Below are positions 32,878 to 42,287 of a stretch of DNA of 64,000 bases, one piece after another. Source of the stretch: Cepaea nemoralis. Taxonomy: Eukaryota > Mollusca > Gastropoda > Stylommatophora > Helicidae. Location of the stretch: positions 492,501 to 556,500 of the forward strand of contig JACEFZ010004239.1 in the NCBI GenBank assembly GCA_014155875.1, in the 5' to 3' direction. The first letter of the stretch is position 1. Every line of letters begins with the position of its first letter. The notes under the pieces were generated by a model that saw only the letters and a program-made list of their open reading frames with translations, was not told the origin of the DNA and made no database searches. Both the position numbers and the translations under genes were made by a program.

Positions 32878-33578
32878 TTAACCCTTTACAGGGCAGAGCG
32901 GCCGTTAGCGGCCGATGGCTTAACCGAGCGGAGCGGCCGTTTACGTCCGATACTATTATGCATTGTAAAAACGCGATCTCTCGGCTTTCCGACACTTCCG
33001 ACGGCTACTTTCGCTTTCGCCGACAGCTTAACAACGTGGCCGCCATTTGTAAACGCGCTATTATGAATTTGAACGGACTTTTATGGACTTTTTTTATAGT
33101 TTTCGGGATTTTTACGCTGTTTATCAAAATGGATTTCGGCGATTCTTCAAGTGATAGCCGAGATTTCGCTAGGTTCAATTTAAATGACATTAAAGGGCAC
33201 GAAGTTGACTATTAATCGGAGCTAGATATCAGTGCAAAGCATTACTTTGCATTAGCAGTCTGAGTCAGACTTTAAAGAAAGTGATTATGATTCTGAAAAT
33301 GTGTTTGTAAATTGCCGTATAGATGACGGAAAATCACAAACAACATGCTGTATTTCGTAAATATTTGTGTTCATATATGGATTACCAACAACAATCATGT
33401 GAGTAACATATTCTGCATGCTTTTCCCTTCATTGTGTTGTTTATTTAACTAAAATCGGTTGACTAACACCTTATTTGTGATGTTTTTACTAACGCGACCC
33501 AAAATTTTACCAAACCTGAAAAAATCTTGCCCGTTCAGGGCTACAAAACGGACAAGCGTCTGCCCTGTAAAGGGTTAA
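32878..33578 (+). mobile_element. piggyBac-type MITE, copy 2
   Basis: TTAA lies at 32878-32881 and 33575-33578, with inverted ends CCCTTTACAGGGCA and TGCCCTGTAAAGGG. The inner ATGGATTTCGGCGATTCTTC gives MDFGDSSSDSRDF, then RFNLNDIKGHEVDY and a stop. It is about 90% or more similar to copy 1 by eye. Its right TTAA is also the left TTAA of copy 3. Confidence 0.87.
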
Positions 33579-34271
33579 CCCTTTAGCGGGTGAAACATCC
33601 ATTTCCATCCTTACCCTTATATGGGCAAACCGCCCCAATGCGCCCGTGACTATTATGCATTGTAAAAATGCGATCTCTCGGCTTTCTGATACTTCCGATG
33701 GCTACTTTCGCTTTAGCCGATAGCTTGACAACGTGGCCGCCATTTGCAAGCACGTACTATGAATTTGAACAGATTGTTAAAAATAGTTTTCGGGGGTTTT
33801 TACGCTTAGTTTTTCAAAATGGATTTCGGCGATTCTGTAAGTGATGGCCGAGATTTCGCTGGGTTCAATTTTAAGTGACATTGAAGGGCATGAAGTTGAC
33901 TATTAATCGGAGCTAGATATCAGTGATCAGCATTACTTTGCATTAGCAGTCGTGAGTCAGGACTTTAAAGAAAGTGATTATGATTCTGAAAATGTGTTTG
34001 TAAATTGCCGTATAGATGACTGACAATCACAAACAATATGCTGTATTTCGTAAATATTTGTGTTCATGTATGGATTACCGGCAACAATCACATGAGTAAC
34101 ATATTCTGCATGCTTTTCCCTTCATTATGTTGTTTATTTAACTAAAATTGTTTGACTAACACCTTATTTGTGATGTTTTTACTAACGTAACCCGAAATTT
34201 TACCAAACCTGAAAAAATCTTGCCCATTCAGGGCTAAAAAATGGACAAGCGTCTGCCCGGTAACGGGTTAA
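33575..34271 (+). mobile_element. piggyBac-type MITE, copy 3, abutting copy 2
   Basis: It starts at the shared TTAA 33575-33578 with CCCTTTAGCGGGTG and ends CTGCCCGGTAACGGGTTAA at 34271. The body follows copies 1 and 2 but is more diverged, including a frameshift in the relic transposase N-terminus and altered inverted repeats. Confidence 0.83.
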
Positions 34272-34449
34272 ATATATTTAAAAGCCGTGATAATATAAAC
34301 AAATCGCTATGCATGGAATATTCAGGGGGCCTTTTCTGCTGAAGCCAAGATGGCGTGTGTTATTATCACGTGATATTTGAATGAATGAATGACATCGAAA
34401 GCATGAACGGTCTTTAGATAGCCATTTTAGGGGACACCATGGATAATTG

Positions 34450-34846
34450 CTGGGTGGCACTGTATATCACTTCTGTTTTCAGTTCGGGTCGCGGGATTCG
34501 GGTTGCGGCACAGTCAAACTCACAAACAGCATCGTGCAGCCGGTTCCTGACCATTTGATCTGAAATTTGATGAGCTCCTGGCATTGACTGGACTGGAGGA
34601 CACAGATGCAAATCAATTCCTAAGGTGACGCAGCCGTATGAAGTGGTCTTCGGCAGCAGTTGTGATTCTGGGTCTTCCACTACGTGGCCGGTCTGCCACT
34701 GAGCCAGTTTCTTGAAATCGCCTCCAAAGGCGACTAATGGTGCTTGTAACCACATTAAATTCTCTGGCTACTACACTTTGTGACTGTCCAGCCTGTAAAC
34801 GCCCAATGATGATGAGTAGTTGTTCTGTAGTGAGATGAGCCATACT
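34450..34846 (-). pseudogene. Tc1-type transposase N-terminus, minus strand
   Basis: From ATG 34843 on the minus strand, MAHLTTEQLLIIIGRLQAGQ, SQSVVAREFNVVTSTISRLW and RRFQETGSVADRPRSGRPRI form the paired helix-turn-helix and GRPR hook of Tc1-family transposases. After ITTAAEDHFIRL the frame shifts, and QISDQMVRNRLHDA resumes the usual TVRNRLREAG region. The DDE catalytic part is missing. It lies in SSR3 intron 1. Confidence 0.83.
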
Positions 34847-35264
34847 TGCACATTGAATTTTCAGCTGAATTTATTTAAGGAGCGTCAATCTTTTATAGGC
34901 ACTAAATAATATGGTCACAGAGTTTTGTGTTCAGTGAGTTTCACTGGATTTTCGTGAACCTGTCACGAGTTATTGTCAAAAATGTTGTTTTGACCTTGAC
35001 CTCTTTCATGAGCTCACAAATCATGAGGTGAGTATAATTCAGGTAACCACGAGAAGTTAATGACCAGATGGACACAGTCGATAGTTTGACTAATGTCCAA
35101 TCAGCGAATATCTTTTATAAAAGTAAAACCAAAAATGTTGTGTTTCTTTATTTTTACACAGTATAGTTTTAATAATTCATGTAACCCAAGCGAGGAAAGG
35201 ATGGATACTTTAACTTATCATTATCATCTAGATTCAAAAGAATGTGGCAGACCTTTTCTGTCTC
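34847..35264. other. Intronic spacer
   Basis: Part of this may be the outer, non-coding end of the Tc1 element (GGAGCGTCAATCTTTTATAG). No inverted partner was found to prove it. Confidence 0.35.
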
Positions 35265-35578
35265 TCTCTCATCGTGTTCCTCTTGTACCTTGCGGTGTCG
35301 AGGTGAAGTATAAACATCGTGAGAGTGCCCAATTATGGGTTTCGTATATTGATATTCCCATGGACTCTGCTATTCCCTCCATCCAACGTTTACGTGGTCG
35401 GCCTCTTCCTCTCCTTCCATCTGGTCTGTACATCATTACTTGTTGTGGTATGCTGTTGACTGGTAACCTACTTGCATGGCCAAACCATTTGACTTGCTGC
35501 TTTCTAATAAAATATAGTGCTGCTTTAACCCCAACTTTAGTCCTGATTTCTTCATTTCTGATCTTATCTCTTATCTAG
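35265..35578 (-). pseudogene. LINE-B 3' end, minus strand
   Basis: The shown strand reads CTTGTACCTTGCGGTGTCGA, ATTCCCATGGACTCTGCTAT, GTTGACTGGTAACCTACTTG and CATGGCCAAACCATTTGACT, as in 4985-5275. Encoded on the minus strand is the VKWFGHASRLP to C-terminal part. Confidence 0.83.
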
Positions 35579-36190
35579 GAGGGGTGAAGAGTGAAAATTA
35601 GTAGCCTGCCAATGACCCGCAGACTACACAAGTCAACCCCCACCTCCACGTGGTGCAGACCGGGAAACCATGACCGCGAGGTCAAGGGCTAACGGGCCTA
35701 TGGCTTGCCATAGGGGATGGACTCCCTGTGGTCAGATTAGTGTCCTAAACCTGCGACTGACCTAGCAAGCCGGCTGGGGATCTTCATACTGCTCGTAGGA
35801 AAACTAAGAAGTATAAACGGACCTTTTCTGTATGGGGAGTGCGGTGTGCAGACAACAATCCGCAGTAATTAAGGAGGCGGAAGTTCAGGCCAAGAATTCC
35901 TTTGAGAGTGGTATAGTCGTCTACACAGATGGATCTGTACATGCGAGGAGCTTGCTCATGGGGCTTTTTACGGCTTAGGTCAGAGGGAGGACTGTGTGTT
36001 GCCAACTGGTAGTGGTGACTATGAAGGTCATGGCAATAGTAGCAGGTTTCGAAGGATAGTCGGCCATCACAGAACTGGTGTCATCAGCCGCTACACATGA
36101 GGGAAATACTGAGAAGTGGGTCTGAGCATTTATAGACTGAATGGTTCGAGATGCAGCGAGAATAATGTGATGACTTAACTAACATTTGAG
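35579..36190 (+). pseudogene. LINE-T-like remnant, RNase H start to 3' end
   Basis: AEVQAKNSFESGIVVYTDGS (first catalytic D of RNase H) can be read at about 35880-35935, and decayed downstream sequence follows. The end CATCACAGAACTGGTGTCAT, CAGCCGCTACA and GACTGAATGGTTCGA is the same 3' sequence as in the copies at 15532-16935, closing with CTTAACTAAC. Sequence before 35800 may be the same element's linker but is not recognisable. Confidence 0.6.
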
Positions 36191-36229
36191 CTTGACAATT
36201 CTTCTTCATGTGTTTGGTTTCTGTTTCAG

Positions 36230-36356
36230 GGTTATTCTGGCGCATCCATCAGATGGACCTGTATCAGTCGGCTGTCTTTTTTGCTATTGGAACAATTCTC
36301 AGCTCCTACCTGGTTGCAATGGCTTATCGTAATGTAAAGTTTATCCTCAAACACAA
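36230..36356 (+). CDS. SSR3: SSR3 exon 2
   Basis: The acceptor is TTTCTGTTTCAG|GG. The exon encodes residues 45-86 and two bases of codon 87. It begins with a codon completed across the junction (TGG, W45), then [20 protein letters not shown] and [20 protein letters not shown]. This is the second membrane hairpin of TRAP-gamma, with the conserved Y.NVKF.LKHK ending. The donor is CACAA|GTAGGT, phase 2. Confidence 0.95.
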
Positions 36357-36624
36357 GTAGGTGTCACGTTATTTACTAATCACATTACAGCAGAGACTAT
36401 ATCCAACATTATGCATCGCTGACCTATTTACTGGAAAATGTGTCACCATACACTGGCAAGTTGTGGAAACAAGGATGTATCAGCTAGAAAATCTTCACCA
36501 GCAAAGAAAAACAAAAATACACTAATACAACTACATTGAAAAATATTTAGACAGGTTGTGTAATTCCTCGAGAGAAATCATGTGTACCATCTTCTGTGCT
36601 CTAAGGAGAAAGGCGACACATGGT

Positions 36625-36790
36625 TTCTCTTGGGAAGTTGCACAGTGGCTAATGTCCTTACCTGCTAACCCAGTGGTCATTTGTTTGAATCTCCTTCGGG
36701 TCTGGGATTATTTTCACTGACTAAGGTCAACCCAGCCTAAAATGGGCAGCATGACATGTCCTGGGAAGTAATGGCAGCTGTCTTGATGGT
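36625..36790 (+). mobile_element. SINE-D copy (plus strand)
   Basis: CACAGTGGCTAATG is A-box-like and GGTCATTTGTTTGAATCTCC is B-box-like. GGTCAACCCAGCCTAAAATG, CATGTCCTGGGAAG and GGCAGCTG follow, as in the reverse copies at 12389, 18513, 40745 and 50130. Its 3' end runs without a break into the 34-bp minisatellite. Confidence 0.75.
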
Positions 36791-37505
36791 GACCACATGA
36801 CGCAGTGAGTGCCAATTTGATGGTGACCACATGACCCAATGAGTGCCAATTTGATGGTGACCACATGACGCAGTGAGTGCCAATTTGATGGTGACCACAT
36901 GACGCAGTGAGTGCCAATTTGATGGTGACCACATGATGCAGTGAGTGCCAATTTGATGATGACCACATGACCCAATGAGTGCCAATTTGATGGTGACCAC
37001 ATGACGCAGTGAGTGCCAATTTGATGGTGACCACATGATGCAGTGAGTGCCAATTTGATGGTGACCACATGATGCAGTGAGTGCCAATTTGATGGTGACC
37101 ACATGACCCAATGAGTGCCAATTTGATGGTGACCACATGACGCAGTGAGTGACCACATGACGCAGTGAGTGCCAATTTGATGGTGACCACATGACGCAGT
37201 GAGTGCCAATTTGATGGTGACCACATGATGCAGTGAGTGCCAATTTGATGGTGACCACATGACACAGTGAGTGCCAATTTGATGGTGACCACTGACCCAA
37301 TGAGTGCCAATTTGATGGTGACCACATGACCCAATGAGTGCCAATTTTATGGTGACCACATGACGCAGTGAGTGACCACATGACGCAGTGAGTGCCAATT
37401 TGATGGTAACTACATGACGCAGTGAGTGCCATTTTGATGGTGACCACATGACCCAGTGAGTGCCAATTTGATGGTGACCACGTGACCAAATGAGTGCCAA
37501 TTTGT
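36783..37505. repeat. 34-bp minisatellite derived from a SINE-D tail, about 21 units
   Basis: Units of 34 bp have the core TGGTGACCACATGACGCAGT followed by GAGTGCCAATT. Two units have lost an internal piece (near 37140 and 37370) so that GAGTGACCACATGACGCAGT appears. The unit matches the last about 35 bases of SINE-D (TGACCACATGACTCAACGAG in the copy at 40745-40955, reverse strand). The long minus-strand open frames here contain only the repeat and are not genes. Confidence 0.93.
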
Positions 37506-37990
37506 AAAAAGATATGGGGCTAGCACAAAATATCCAATATACGCATCCTGGCATGAGAAAGGAGATTCATGACCTTTGTTTATCATTTCTGTAGCTTTTT
37601 AATGTAGTTGTATTAGTAGCTTTTTGTTTGCTGATGCAGGTTTTCTAGTTGCAATATCCTTTTTGGCATCTGTGGGTTTGCTTTCTTGTAAACCTGATCC
37701 TTTCCAATTGTGTTGATATTGATCCATTTAATTGTTACAGCTTTGTTTGCTGCACTTTAACCCATTTCGTGTTATGACTTTAGTTAAGAGCTAGATACAG
37801 AATCAGCATGCACATTGTGAGTTAAGCAACCTGTTTTCTCAAGCTGCATTGGGCATATGGTGCTAGACCCATATTTTTATTGACCAATCAGCACACATAA
37901 ATTAGGTCACCATAAAACTTAAGTGGGTTGGACTACAGTAAAGGTGTGAAAACACAATCAATATTTCTTTTAAAAAATGTGGACAGTGAG
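37506..37990. other. SSR3 intron 2, nothing recognised
   Basis: This is unique-looking intronic DNA without coding or repeat signal. Confidence 0.45.
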
Positions 37991-38275
37991 GAAGCTTTAG
38001 CAAAGCTGTGACCACAACAAATCATAATTCTGCACCTCAGAACAGGACGCAATCAATTGCACAACCACATGTATACAAAATTGGCAAATCAGCCATATGC
38101 ATATGTGGCTTGGTGCCCCAGACAGCTGATCACATACTGTAAGACTGCCCTGAATGTGACATATCTAGGCAAACCATCTGGCCTAGAGAAGCAACAGTGC
38201 AAGATAAACTTTATGGACTACCGAGTGAACTGAAAAAGATAGTGAAGGTTTTTTAAAAAAAAACATTGCAGATGT
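37991..38275 (+). pseudogene. Decayed C-terminal end of a LINE-I-like protein
   Basis: Across frameshifts one reads LRTGRNQLHNHMYTKLANQP, CICGLVPQTADHIL and DCPECD, then QDKLYGLPSELKKIVK. This parallels the LINE-I end (RLRTGHNRLKYHLFNKL, CNCGTGKMTAKHLLQECP, EDKLYGEINKLK), including the C.C...H....C knuckle. It is an old relative, not a recent copy. Confidence 0.7.
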
Positions 38276-38357
38276 AGACAATAAATTTCAAGCGGACAAA
38301 TGAAGTAGAAGCAAAGCAGTGGATGGTATGAGTACTTTCCTGAGAAGGTTAACTCAT

Positions 38358-38457
38358 CGTCATCATCTCATCTCATCATGTTCCTCTTGTACCTTGCGGT
38401 GTCGAGGTGAAGTATAAACAACTGGAGAGTGCCCGCTTATGGGCTTCATGTATCGAT
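38358..38457 (-). mobile_element. LINE-B 3' end fragment
   Basis: TCATCATGTTCCTCTTGTAC, CTTGCGGTGTCGAGGTGAAG and GAGAGTGCCCGCTTATGGGC match the 3' end of the LINE-B copies. It stops abruptly where LINE-I sequence begins. Confidence 0.8.
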
Positions 38458-38612
38458 TAACCCGGTCAATAAATGCCCACAGAAGTCGGATGTGTCATCC
38501 TAATGGCGCAAGAACGCAGCTCAGCTGTAAACAGGCACAACGCAGTCACGTCTGAAAAAACTCAGGATAAACACAGAAGAAGAAGAAGAAGAAGAAGAAG
38601 AAGAAGAAGAAT
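38458..38612 (+). mobile_element. LINE-I 3' end fragment with (GAA)n tail
   Basis: TTAACCCGGTCAATAAATGC, CAGAAGTCGGATGTGTC and AAGAACGCAGCTCAGCTGTA match 27632-27757 of LINE-I copy 1. An (AGA)n tail follows. It is fused directly to the LINE-B fragment on its left. Confidence 0.85.
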
Positions 38613-39300
38613 TAGTACTTTAATTTTGAATTGAAGATAGAAGAATAACATTTCCAGCAATAGCTGTTACCTTGGCTGATGTCAGTAATTTGTATTACAC
38701 CTCCTGCAATAATTCATGTACATTTCTATGAAAATGTGTGCTCATTCATTTAGTAGAATCAGTTCCACTGTTGCTTCAGAACACCATTGTGTCAGTTCAG
38801 TCTGGTATATATTGATGTACTTGTGAACTGGTGATGACCCGGGTCCATCCAGGGGGGCAAGAAATACACTGTTCCAGTAAACTCAGTGAGTTGTCTCTGC
38901 TGTGTGTGCAGTATGTGGGATCTGATTGCCTACCATCACCTGGGTGAATTGTAGTGACTGCCTTCCATGCAAAGTTTGTAGTCTTCCACACAGCAAAGAT
39001 TGCAATCAAGTTTTACTTTTGTTAGCCTGACTAGTTTATTTCTAGGATTCCCCCACAAGGAGATGAAGCTTTGGGCAGTTTGGTGCCTGCTGAGACACTT
39101 CAGCACCTCTGCACCATCTTCAAGTTCACATCTGTTATTATTTACACACCTTAAGGCTTCTTTTCAGAAATCATTTACTGTGTACATTTTTAAAACTTTA
39201 TTGAGAGGAATAACAACTTCATGTAGAAGAATTTACTTATGTTCTTGACCTGAGTGTTGCCATTATATCTTATACATTTTACTTTAATGCATTTAAAAAG
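38613..39300. other. SSR3 intron 2, end part
   Basis: No element was recognised. The acceptor before exon 3 (TTTAAAAAG) lacks a strong pyrimidine tract. An upstream TTTTACTTT run may serve instead. Confidence 0.45.
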
Positions 39301-39393
39301 AATTGCTCAGAAAAGAGAAGATGCTGTTGCAAAGGAGATGTCCAAAAAATTTGCAGATGATAAGCGAATGACAAAAAAGGAGAAAGATGAAAG
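39301..39393 (+). CDS. SSR3: SSR3 exon 3
   Basis: The exon completes K87 and encodes residues 88-117 plus two bases of R118: IAQKREDAVAKEMSKKFADD then KRMTKKEKDE. This is the charged cytosolic loop between membrane segments 2 and 3, which in TRAP-gamma is placed near the ribosome. Acceptor AAAAAG|AATTGC and donor GAAAG|GTGAGT keep phase 2 at both ends. Vertebrate sequence in this loop has the same AQKREDAV and KEKDER. Confidence 0.95.
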
Positions 39394-39779
39394 GTGAGTT
39401 CATTAAACATATCCTGAATTGTTAACTTTCTGACAGAAACTGCTGAAGTAGTGACTGCTGGTCTATAGATCATTGCCATCATAGAGCAGAATGTGGTTAT
39501 CCTCTTCTTCTCCATCACTGTTTTTCTTTCCAGCATCAGGTCAAGCAGAGGCAGCTGTTGAGAGCTACGGTTTGTGTTTCATATGTGGTGGTATGCGTTA
39601 CCTCAGATATTCCATAAATTCATCATTTGTGGGATCATCAATTGTCAAAACGGGTGCTGTACTGTGGTAATTTAGTTAAATGACCAAACATCTAATTTTG
39701 TGTTTTTTAAATAATCTACAATCAAAATACACAGAAGCAAATCATGGACAATTAGCAAAGTGAGGAATTATGTGGAAGC

Positions 39780-40732
39780 TGTGGTTGTATCAACCATTGA
39801 ATATTAAGAGAGGTGTTAGGCAGGGATGTGTAATGTCTCCAGATCTTTTTTCCCTATACAATGAATATATTTTCAGAAATGTAGAAGATATAAACGGAAT
39901 CAGCATTGGAGGACGAAACATCAATAACATTAGATATGCGGATGATACAGTATTGATTGCAGACAATGCACAAGATCTACAACAATTAGTAGACGCAGTT
40001 GTTGTACACAGTGAGCAGCTGAGGTTGGAATTAAATTGTAAGAAAAGACAGGTTATGGTCGTCACTAGGAAGAACGAAGTATCACAATGTAATATACAAG
40101 TAAATGGGAATATTCTTCAACAAGTGAATCGGTACAATTATCTCGGAACAGTCATAACATCTGATGGGAGATGCCTTGAAGAGATTGGAACAAGAATCGC
40201 AATGGCGAAAGTAGCCTTTAGCAAGATGAAAAACATTCTGACCAATAAAAAGATGTCAATTGAAACGAGAAAAAGAGTGTTGAGGGGATACATAGAGCCT
40301 GTTCTTTTGTATGGATGTGAAACTTGGACAATGTGCAGTCAAGCTGAAAAACATCTGATGGCTGCAGAAATGTGGTTTCTGAGGAAAATGCAAAGAATAC
40401 CATGGACAGACAGAAAAACCAATGACCAAGTACTACAGGAGACAAATGAAAATCGTAAATTGATTAGAGAAATTAGACGTAGACAGTCAAAATTTTTTGG
40501 GCATGTTATGAGACGAAATGGATTGGAGAACTTAGTGACAATTGGCAAGATTGAAGGGAACAGACAAAGAGGAAGACCGAGAGGAAAATACCTGGATGGC
40601 TTGGCCACATGGCATGGACGAGACAGGAACACTGAGCTGATCCACGACGCTGGTGATCGAGTGAAATGGCGATTCATGACTGCCCACGCTTTCCGGCATG
40701 GCACATGATTGGTTGATTTATTGTGGTTGTAT
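39780..40732 (+). mobile_element. LINE-A copy, 5'-truncated, with 11-bp target-site duplications
   Basis: TGTGGTTGTAT at 39780-39790 is repeated at 40722-40732, bounding the insertion 39791-40721. It starts in the RT just before GVRQGCVMSPDLF and keeps an uninterrupted frame to its natural stop. It lies in SSR3 intron 3 in the same orientation as the gene. Confidence 0.87.
39791..40708 (+). CDS. LINE-A reverse transcriptase, C-terminal part, uninterrupted
   Basis: About 305 codons encode GVRQGCVMSPDLFSLY, the catalytic NIRYADDTVLIAD, VNRYNYLGTVITSDGR, then ETRKRVLRGYIEPVLLYGCE and TWTMCSQAEKHLMAAEMWFL. They end in KFFGHVMRRNGLE, KIEGNRQRGRPRG and FRHGT. The only in-frame ATG upstream (39770) lies in flanking host DNA, so there is no native start and the endonuclease and RT fingers are missing. 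It serves as the best reference for the decayed LINE-A copies in the window. The clade is RTE- or CR1-like and not resolved. Confidence 0.88.
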   Translation, partial: QPLNIKRGVRQGCVMSPDLFSLYNEYIFRNVEDINGISIGGRNINNIRYADDTVLIADNAQDLQQLVDAVVVHSEQLRLELNCKKRQVMVVTRKNEVSQCNIQVNGNILQQVNRYNYLGTVITSDGRCLEEIGTRIAMAKVAFSKMKNILTNKKMSIETRKRVLRGYIEPVLLYGCETWTMCSQAEKHLMAAEMWFLRKMQRIPWTDRKTNDQVLQETNENRKLIREIRRRQSKFFGHVMRRNGLENLVTIGKIEGNRQRGRPRGKYLDGLATWHGRDRNTELIHDAGDRVKWRFMTAHAFRHGT

Positions 40733-40744
40733 AGAAGAATGATG

Positions 40745-40955
40745 ATATATTTGTATAGACCAATCAGCACTCGTTGAGTCATGTGGTCAGTATTACACCA
40801 GCTGCCTTGACTTCCCAAGACATTTCCTGGTACCTGTCTTAGGCTGGCTCGGTCTAGGAGCCCAGGTACATTTAACAAATTTGCATCCGACCCGATATGG
40901 ATCGCAGTCATGACCACCGGTGGTGCAGGCAAGTGAAGCCACTACCTTCCACTGG
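40745..40955 (-). mobile_element. SINE-D copy (minus strand)
   Basis: CCAATCAGCACTCGTTGAGT, CATGTGGTCAGTATTACACC, AGACATTTCCTGGTACCTGT, TAGGCTGGCTCGGTCTAGGA and GAGCCCAGGT run in SINE-D order. The tRNA-like head at the right (ATATGGATCGCAGTCATGAC) is diverged. Confidence 0.75.
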
Positions 40956-41067
40956 TGGCATCTCATCTGTGAAACCTGATACTTTACACTCCAGTGGCAG
41001 TATCAGCTTTGGAATTACTTTTTTTTACATAAACATGCAACATGAGCCTCTAAGGTATTGAACGCTT

Positions 41068-41275
41068 TAACCCTTTCTGGCCTAGTAGTTACTTTACAGC
41101 AATAAATATCTGGTTTTAACCCTTTCTGTCTGAGGTAGTTACTTTACAGCAACAAATATCTGGCTGTAACCCTTTCTGTCTTAGGCAGTTACTTTACAGC
41201 ACCAAATAACAGCACTTTAAACCTTTCTGTCTTAGGTAGTTACTTTACAACAATAAATATCTGGGTCCGCAGTTA
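41068..41275. repeat. About 58-bp tandem repeat, about 4 units
   Basis: AACCCTTTCTG...AGGTAGTTACTTTACAGC and AATAAATATCTGG recur four times with small changes, in SSR3 intron 3. Confidence 0.8.
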
Positions 41276-41337
41276 GAATGATAGTGATATGGCACTGGAG
41301 TTACAGTAACAACTGGAAGTGAGTTAATCATAACTGT

Positions 41338-41591
41338 TCTACGTAAAGTGGGTTAGTCATACTTATCTTGGTTAGTCATTGTCTGAGATAGAGTAGGTAA
41401 TCATTGTCTGGGATAGAGTAGGTAATCATTGTCTGGGATAGAGTATGTAATCATTGTCTGGGATAGAGTATGTAATCATTGTCTGGGATAGATAGGGTTA
41501 AATAAATAGTCAGGGTTAGTGGGTGGCAGTAATAATACTCTGAGATAGAGTACATTTTACTTGTCAGGGATAGAATGGGTTACAGTATTAC
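41338..41591. repeat. Satellite array B, left block (diverged, 28-31 bp units)
   Basis: Units with TAATCATTGTCTGGGATAGA grade into AGGGATAGAATGGGTTACAG. The last unit provides the left target-site duplication of LINE-I copy 2 (GGGTTACAGTATTAC, 41577-41591). Confidence 0.85.
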
Positions 41592-42287
41592 TTCTTCTTC
41601 TTCGTTCATCCGGAGTTTTTTTTCGGACGTGATTGCGTTGTGCCTGTTTACAGCAGAGCTGCGCTCTTGCGCCGTTAGGCCGACACATCCGACTTCTGCG
41701 GGCATTTGTTGACCGGGTTAACCTTCCCGGGGGTTTCTTAGGACGTTAGACTCTCACTGTTGTGGTGTTCTCTCCCATCCCAGCTGGCCCATATAGAACA
41801 GCCAAAGGCATCCTGGTCGGCCCTCAAGGGAAGGCAGGGGCAGACCATGGGCATTCCCCGCCATCCAAGGAGGCTTCCATAATTGCAGAGCCATCACACA
41901 CCGCTCTGGTACTGGGCTCACCCAAGGAATCGTCACGTCCTGCACATGGCTGCTTAGCCTCACTTCCGTATATTGGGCCTTCCGTTCACCATAGGCTGTT
42001 CTTCCAGAAGCCAGAAGAATGCAGTTTGCAGATGACATCCACACAGTGAGCTTTCGATTCGGACTTTCCACGTAATGGATTTGCTATCCAAGCAATATTC
42101 CATTTTGTGCCACTAGGACACTTTTTCCACCTTTTTTGAAGCCCACACAGTGAGCTTTCGATTCGGACTTTCCACGTAATGGATTTGCTATCCAAGCAAT
42201 ATTCCATTTCATGCCTCTGGGAGGCTTGTGTAACCGACATGCCTGTGGTAATGAAGTGTGGCAGTCTAAATACTTCTTCATGTACAT

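Noticed and set aside
36714..37554. Minus-strand open frames of 206-275 codons rich in HHQIGTH-like repeats
   Set aside because: They only translate the 34-bp SINE-derived minisatellite; frames change with unit deletions and no flanking coding sequence exists.
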